Both the position numbers and the translations under genes were made by a program. Shown in pieces: positions 60,942 through 64,000 of a stretch of DNA of 64,000 nt; position 1 is the first letter of the stretch, and the number at the start of each line of letters is the position of its first letter. This stretch comes from Hydrogenophaga intermedia (GTDB lineage: Bacteria > Pseudomonadota > Gammaproteobacteria > Burkholderiales > Burkholderiaceae_C). The stretch lies in NCBI RefSeq assembly GCF_000723405.1, contig NZ_CCAE010000003.1, positions 62,001 through 126,000 on the forward strand, written 5' to 3'. The notes beneath the pieces are model-generated. The model searched no databases and had not been told where the DNA came from. It saw only the letters and a program-made list of their open reading frames with translations.

Positions 60942-61766
60942 TCAGGACGGCGGCGGCATCGCGGCCTGGAAGAAGGCGCGCAGGTGCTCCCGCGCCTCGT
61001 TGGCGCAGGGGCATTCGCCAACCAGCGGCTCGGCCAGCGAGTCGGGCCAGCCGGTGCCCTCGCCGAGCACGCGCGACACCACCGCAATGCCGGCACCGCG
61101 CAGGCGCTCGGCGTAGGCCAGGGCCTCGTCGCGCATGGGGTCGTCGGCACCGGTGAGCACCAGTGCGGGCGGCAGGCCCGCCAGGCGCTGCGCCAGGCCG
61201 GGCACGGCGTAGGGGTGTTCGGCGTCCATGGGGCCGCGCAGGTACTGCTTCCAGCCCTCGGCCCATTTGCATTCCACGCAATCGCCCAGGGTCTGGCGCA
61301 GCGAAGCGGTGGCGTTGCACGGGTCCAGCATGGGCGCGACAAGGATCTGCCCGGCCAGCGGCGGGTGCGCGCGGTCGCGCACCATCAGCGCCATGGCGGC
61401 GGCGAGGTTGCCGCCGGCTTCTTCACCGGCGACGAACAGCGGGGCGTCCTTGCCGGCCAGTTTCGAGCGCTGCTTGTACAGCCACTCCAGCGCGGCGTAG
61501 CCGGCCTCCAGGGCTTCGGGGAAACGGTGCTCCGGCGCCAGGGGGTAGGCCAGCGAAGCCACCACCGCGCCCGAGCCGGCCAGCAGCTCAGCCAGGCAGG
61601 CGCCGCTGTCCAGGTCGCCCGAGACGAAGGCGCCGCCGTGAAAGTGCAGCACCAGCGGCAGCGCACCGCCGCGCGGCTTGCGGCCCAGCACGCGCAGCGT
61701 GAGCGCAGCCTGGCCCGGCACCGACAGCGTCTGCACCGGCAGGGGGGAGGTGGCAGTTGAATCCAT
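60942..61766 (-). CDS. llpE: LlpE-like alpha/beta-hydrolase-fold protein lacking the nucleophile Ser
   Basis: 274 residues of the hormone-sensitive-lipase type. Oxyanion motif HFHGGAF is kept. The nucleophile elbow, normally GDSAGG, reads GEEAGGN at 114-120, so Ser is Glu116. The Asp motif GADDPMRDE is kept. The place of the catalytic His (normally in a GxxHGF motif) reads VLGEGTGWPDS with no His. It is first in the operon, like llpE of the Burkholderia ceo/bpe pumps. A ligand-binding or structural role seems more likely than esterase activity. Divergent from a LysR gene. Confidence 0.8.
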   Translation of the reverse strand: MDSTATSPLPVQTLSVPGQAALTLRVLGRKPRGGALPLVLHFHGGAFVSGDLDSGACLAELLAGSGAVVASLAYPLAPEHRFPEALEAGYAALEWLYKQRSKLAGKDAPLFVAGEEAGGNLAAAMALMVRDRAHPPLAGQILVAPMLDPCNATASLRQTLGDCVECKWAEGWKQYLRGPMDAEHPYAVPGLAQRLAGLPPALVLTGADDPMRDEALAYAERLRGAGIAVVSRVLGEGTGWPDSLAEPLVGECPCANEAREHLRAFFQAAMPPPS

Positions 61767-61888
61767 GTCGGCGACTATAGGCACATCGATCGTGCGGAAA
61801 AAGCGGTTTGCACACACCGCTCTGTTTCCGGCGCGTGAACAATCGCGCCGCAACAATCGCTGCACATCACAAGACAGGAGTTGAGGGA

Positions 61889-62800
61889 ATGGACCAGTTG
61901 CAATCGATACGCGTGTTCGCGCGCGTGGTGGAGGCCGGCACCTTCACCAAGGCGGCGGAATCGCTGGACCTGCCCAAGGGCACGGTGACCAAGCTGGTGC
62001 AGCACCTGGAGTCGCGCCTGAAGGTCAAGCTGCTCAACCGCACCACGCGGCGCGTGACAGTGACGCCCGATGGCGCCGCCTACTACGAGCGCACCGCGCG
62101 CCTGCTCAACGACCTCGACGACGTCGAGGCCAGCATGACCAACGCGCAGGCCAAGCCCAGCGGGCGGCTGCGGGTGGACGTGGGCACCTCGGTGGCGCAG
62201 TACATCATCATTCCCGCGCTGGCGGACTTCTACCGCCGCTACCCCGACATCCAGCTCGACCTGGGCGTGACCGACCGCCCGGTGGACCTGATCACCGACA
62301 ACGTGGACTGCGTGATCCGCGGCGGCGAGCTGCAGGAGCAGTCGCTGGTGGCGCGGCGCATCGCCAACCTGCCGCTGGTGACGGTGGCCTCACCGGCCTA
62401 CCTGAAGGCGCACGGCACGCCCACGCACCCCGAGCAACTGGAGACCGATCACACGATGATCAATTACTTCTCCACGCGCACGGGGCGCATGTACCCGAAC
62501 GAATTCCACAAGGACGGGCAGAAGCTGGAGATCTCGGGGCGCTACAAGCTCTCGGTGAACGAGAGCAACGCCATGACGGCCGCTCTGTTGGCCGGCCTGG
62601 GCGTGGCGCAGACGGGCAGCTTCGTGGCCATGCCGCTGATCGAGCGCGGCGAGCTGGTGCGGGTGCTGGAGGAATGGGCCTGCGAGACCATCCCGGTGTA
62701 CGTGGTGTACCCGCCCAACCGGCACCTCAGCGCCAAGGTGCGGGCCTTCGTGGAGTGGGCGGCGGAGCTGTTTGCGAAGCAGCCGCACATGGGAAGGTGA
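61889..62800 (+). CDS. LysR-family regulator of the efflux operon (CeoR/BpeT-like position)
   Basis: 303 residues. CrgA-group HTH: LQSIRVFARVVEAGTFTKAA with LPKGTVTKLVQHLESRLKVK and RRVTVTPDGAAYYER. Effector domain complete. GAGGGA precedes the ATG. It is divergent from the llpE-like gene (122 bp), the same layout as CeoR and BpeT, which activate their pumps in response to drugs or salicylate. Confidence 0.9.
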   Translation: MDQLQSIRVFARVVEAGTFTKAAESLDLPKGTVTKLVQHLESRLKVKLLNRTTRRVTVTPDGAAYYERTARLLNDLDDVEASMTNAQAKPSGRLRVDVGTSVAQYIIIPALADFYRRYPDIQLDLGVTDRPVDLITDNVDCVIRGGELQEQSLVARRIANLPLVTVASPAYLKAHGTPTHPEQLETDHTMINYFSTRTGRMYPNEFHKDGQKLEISGRYKLSVNESNAMTAALLAGLGVAQTGSFVAMPLIERGELVRVLEEWACETIPVYVVYPPNRHLSAKVRAFVEWAAELFAKQPHMGR

Positions 62801-62858
62801 GGGGGGTGGCGCTTCGTTTCGCGCCTCTGCTTCGCGAGGGCCGCTGGTGTGTGTGCCC

Positions 62859-63236
62859 GTTCTCCGGCCCACGCTCGCGCAGAGGCGCCCGAGCGCTTGG
62901 ACAGGGTTGGCGTCACCGCCGTGGTTGGCGCGCCCCCTCTGTGGCAAGCGCGAATGGGGCCTGCGCCCGGGCACCCACACCATCGGCCCCAGTAGCGCAC
63001 TGGCCAGCCAAAGAAGACCGGACTTCCCTGGCTCGGCGATTAAATGGAATCTGACCCCAATTAAGAAGGGGGCCCGCATTTCTGGTGGGGCGCTCGGGTG
63101 TCACTCTCGACGGATGGTGGGGTTCGCGGGCGCAGGCCCCATTCGCGCTTGCCACAGAGGGGGCGTGCCAACAGCGGTGTTGACGCAGGCCCGGTGGAGC
63201 GCACGGGAACATCTGCGCGAGCGTGGGCCGGAGAAC
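62859..63236. repeat. Large imperfect inverted repeat in non-coding DNA
   Basis: The 507-bp gap 62801-63307 holds no convincing gene. Arms 62859-62969 and 63127-63236 are inverted copies. Two blocks are perfect: 25 bp (62859-62883 with 63212-63236) and 39 bp (62931-62969 with 63127-63165). The 47/46 bp between them are diverged. The 157-bp centre contains AAATGGAATCTGACCCCAAT (63042-63061), a phrase I associate with REP-type or RAYT-mobilised repeats. It may be a pair of family repeats or a miniature mobile element. Confidence 0.8.
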
Positions 63237-63307
63237 GCGGACCACGCCAGCCGTCAGCGCGAGGACATCGCGCGAAAGTCAGCGCGAGGACGTGGAACGC
63301 ACGAACC

Positions 63308-64000
63308 TCACACCACGCCGCGGTGCCTCTCGATGCAGGTCTTCAGCACCTCGTCGTGCTCCTTTTTCCACCAGTTGCCGGTGGAGAAGATCTCCACCTC
63401 GCTGAAGCCTGCGAAGCCCTGCGCCTCCACCCAGCCGCGGATGCGCGGGATGTCGATCACGCCGTCGCCCATCATGCCGCGGTCGTTGAGCAGGTCGGTG
63501 GTGGGCGTGAGCCAGTCGCACACGTGAAAGGCCAGCAGGCGCTCGCGGCCGGCGCGTTCGATCTGCGCCTGTAGCTTCGGGTCCCACCACACGTGGTACA
63601 CGTCCACCGCCACGCCCAAGGCACCGCTCTTCGACGGGTCCAGCGCGTCGCACACGTCCAGCGCCTGTTCCATGGTGTTGATGCAGGCGCGGTCGGCCGC
63701 GTACATGGGGTGCAGGGGTTCGATGGCGAGCGGCATGCCGCTCTTCTTCGCGTAGTCCAGCAATTCGGCGATGCCCTCGCTCACCTGTTGTCGCGAGCGC
63801 GCGATGTCCTTGTGCGCCGCCTGGCCGGCCAGCGCGCCGGGCAGCGCGCCCACCACCAGCACCAGGCAGGGCGCGCCCAGTTCGCAGGCCTCGTCCACGG
63901 CGCGGCGGTTGTCGTCGCGCGCGGCGGCCAGGCCGGAGGCGTCCACGGCCGGGAACATACCGCCCCGGCAATAGCCCGAGAGCTTCAGGCCCAGGGCCTT
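63308..64000 (-). CDS. Sugar phosphate isomerase/epimerase-family TIM-barrel protein, N-terminus cut by window edge
   Basis: 231 codons are visible; the frame runs off the right end without a start, and an internal ATG at 63958 is not the likely start. Marks of the AP_endonuc_2 family: CLVLVVGALPG, MPLAIEPLHPMYAADRACIN with a metal-binding Glu, GVAVDVYHVWWDP with Asp and His ligands, and GFAGFSEVEIFS near the end with the last Glu. Metal-dependent isomerase or epimerase of sugars or inositols; substrate unknown. Confidence 0.85.
   Translation of the reverse strand, partial: KALGLKLSGYCRGGMFPAVDASGLAAARDDNRRAVDEACELGAPCLVLVVGALPGALAGQAAHKDIARSRQQVSEGIAELLDYAKKSGMPLAIEPLHPMYAADRACINTMEQALDVCDALDPSKSGALGVAVDVYHVWWDPKLQAQIERAGRERLLAFHVCDWLTPTTDLLNDRGMMGDGVIDIPRIRGWVEAQGFAGFSEVEIFSTGNWWKKEHDEVLKTCIERHRGVV

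Noticed and set aside
56362..61320. Possible 1652-residue fusion of the pump with upstream coding DNA
   Set aside because: The frame is open upstream of 59586, but that DNA encodes the adaptor and hydrolase in other frames; the true start MNLSKFF is typical.
62970..63126. Small gene inside the centre of the inverted repeat
   Set aside because: Open frames there are short, lack ribosome sites and run into the repeat arms; no known domain.

Overview
The window is GC-rich throughout, with AT-rich stretches only in promoter regions, and is gene-dense. It looks like the chromosome of a betaproteobacterium of the order Burkholderiales, most likely family Comamonadaceae (a Hydrogenophaga/Acidovorax-type organism). 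This is inferred from four Bug/TctC-type periplasmic binding proteins each next to a LysR gene, a PACE transporter, a DUF4148 protein, a MobA-like 3-hydroxybenzoate hydroxylase and a CeoAB-OpcM-type efflux operon. No tRNA, rRNA, CRISPR array or complete insertion sequence was seen.

Layout. 1-6.4 kb is mostly housekeeping: a GntR regulator cut by the left edge, a lipoprotein, glmU, a DUF2726 protein, an Lrp-type regulator and glmS (amino-sugar and cell-wall precursor supply). 6.4-17.7 kb is catabolic: LysR-Bug-deacylase, LysR-Bug-flavoprotein, a LysR divergent from a zinc-type quinone oxidoreductase, and mobA divergent from another LysR. 17.7-20 kb holds a hipBA toxin-antitoxin pair and a small DUF4148 secreted protein. 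20-23.3 kb is an Mla/Pqi-like lipid-transport ABC operon. 23.3-28 kb is LysR, Bug, a two-component Rieske oxygenase with its reductase, and a VOC protein. 28-37.3 kb is a long leftward operon behind a Fur-box promoter with two TonB receptors, two PepSY membrane proteins and DUF3649/DUF3325 proteins. It ends in a stray F0 subunit c gene. 37.4-39.5 kb holds a hypothetical protein, a PACE efflux protein divergent from a LysR, and a YjfB-like protein.

39.5-51.5 kb is the most unusual part. A three-component Rieske oxygenase system (oxygenase, Rieske ferredoxin, FAD reductase) runs leftward. Divergent from it are a PNPOx-FNR-2Fe2S fusion protein, an azoreductase and a regulator that joins an integrase-type arm domain to a MarR domain. 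A Liv-type ABC transporter operon with an SDR follows. The promoters of the Rieske operon and of the ABC operon share the same -35 box and a near-identical 20-bp dyad next to the -10. GTTGGGTA repeats lie upstream of the fusion gene, the regulator and the ABC operon. I read this as one aromatic uptake/oxidation regulon, probably controlled by the chimeric MarR protein.

51.5-55 kb is a LysR divergent from Bug-pnbB-pnbA, predicted to turn 4-nitrobenzoate into protocatechuate. mobA would also deliver protocatechuate. 55-62.8 kb is an RND efflux operon with a LysR regulator. Its LlpE-like first gene lacks the expected hydrolase nucleophile. 62.8-63.3 kb is a non-coding inverted repeat with arms of about 110 bp. 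The right edge cuts a sugar-isomerase-like TIM-barrel gene. Several convergent gene pairs end in hairpins; in some the stop codons form part of the stem, and the most striking is a 20-bp perfect stem at 54.9 kb.
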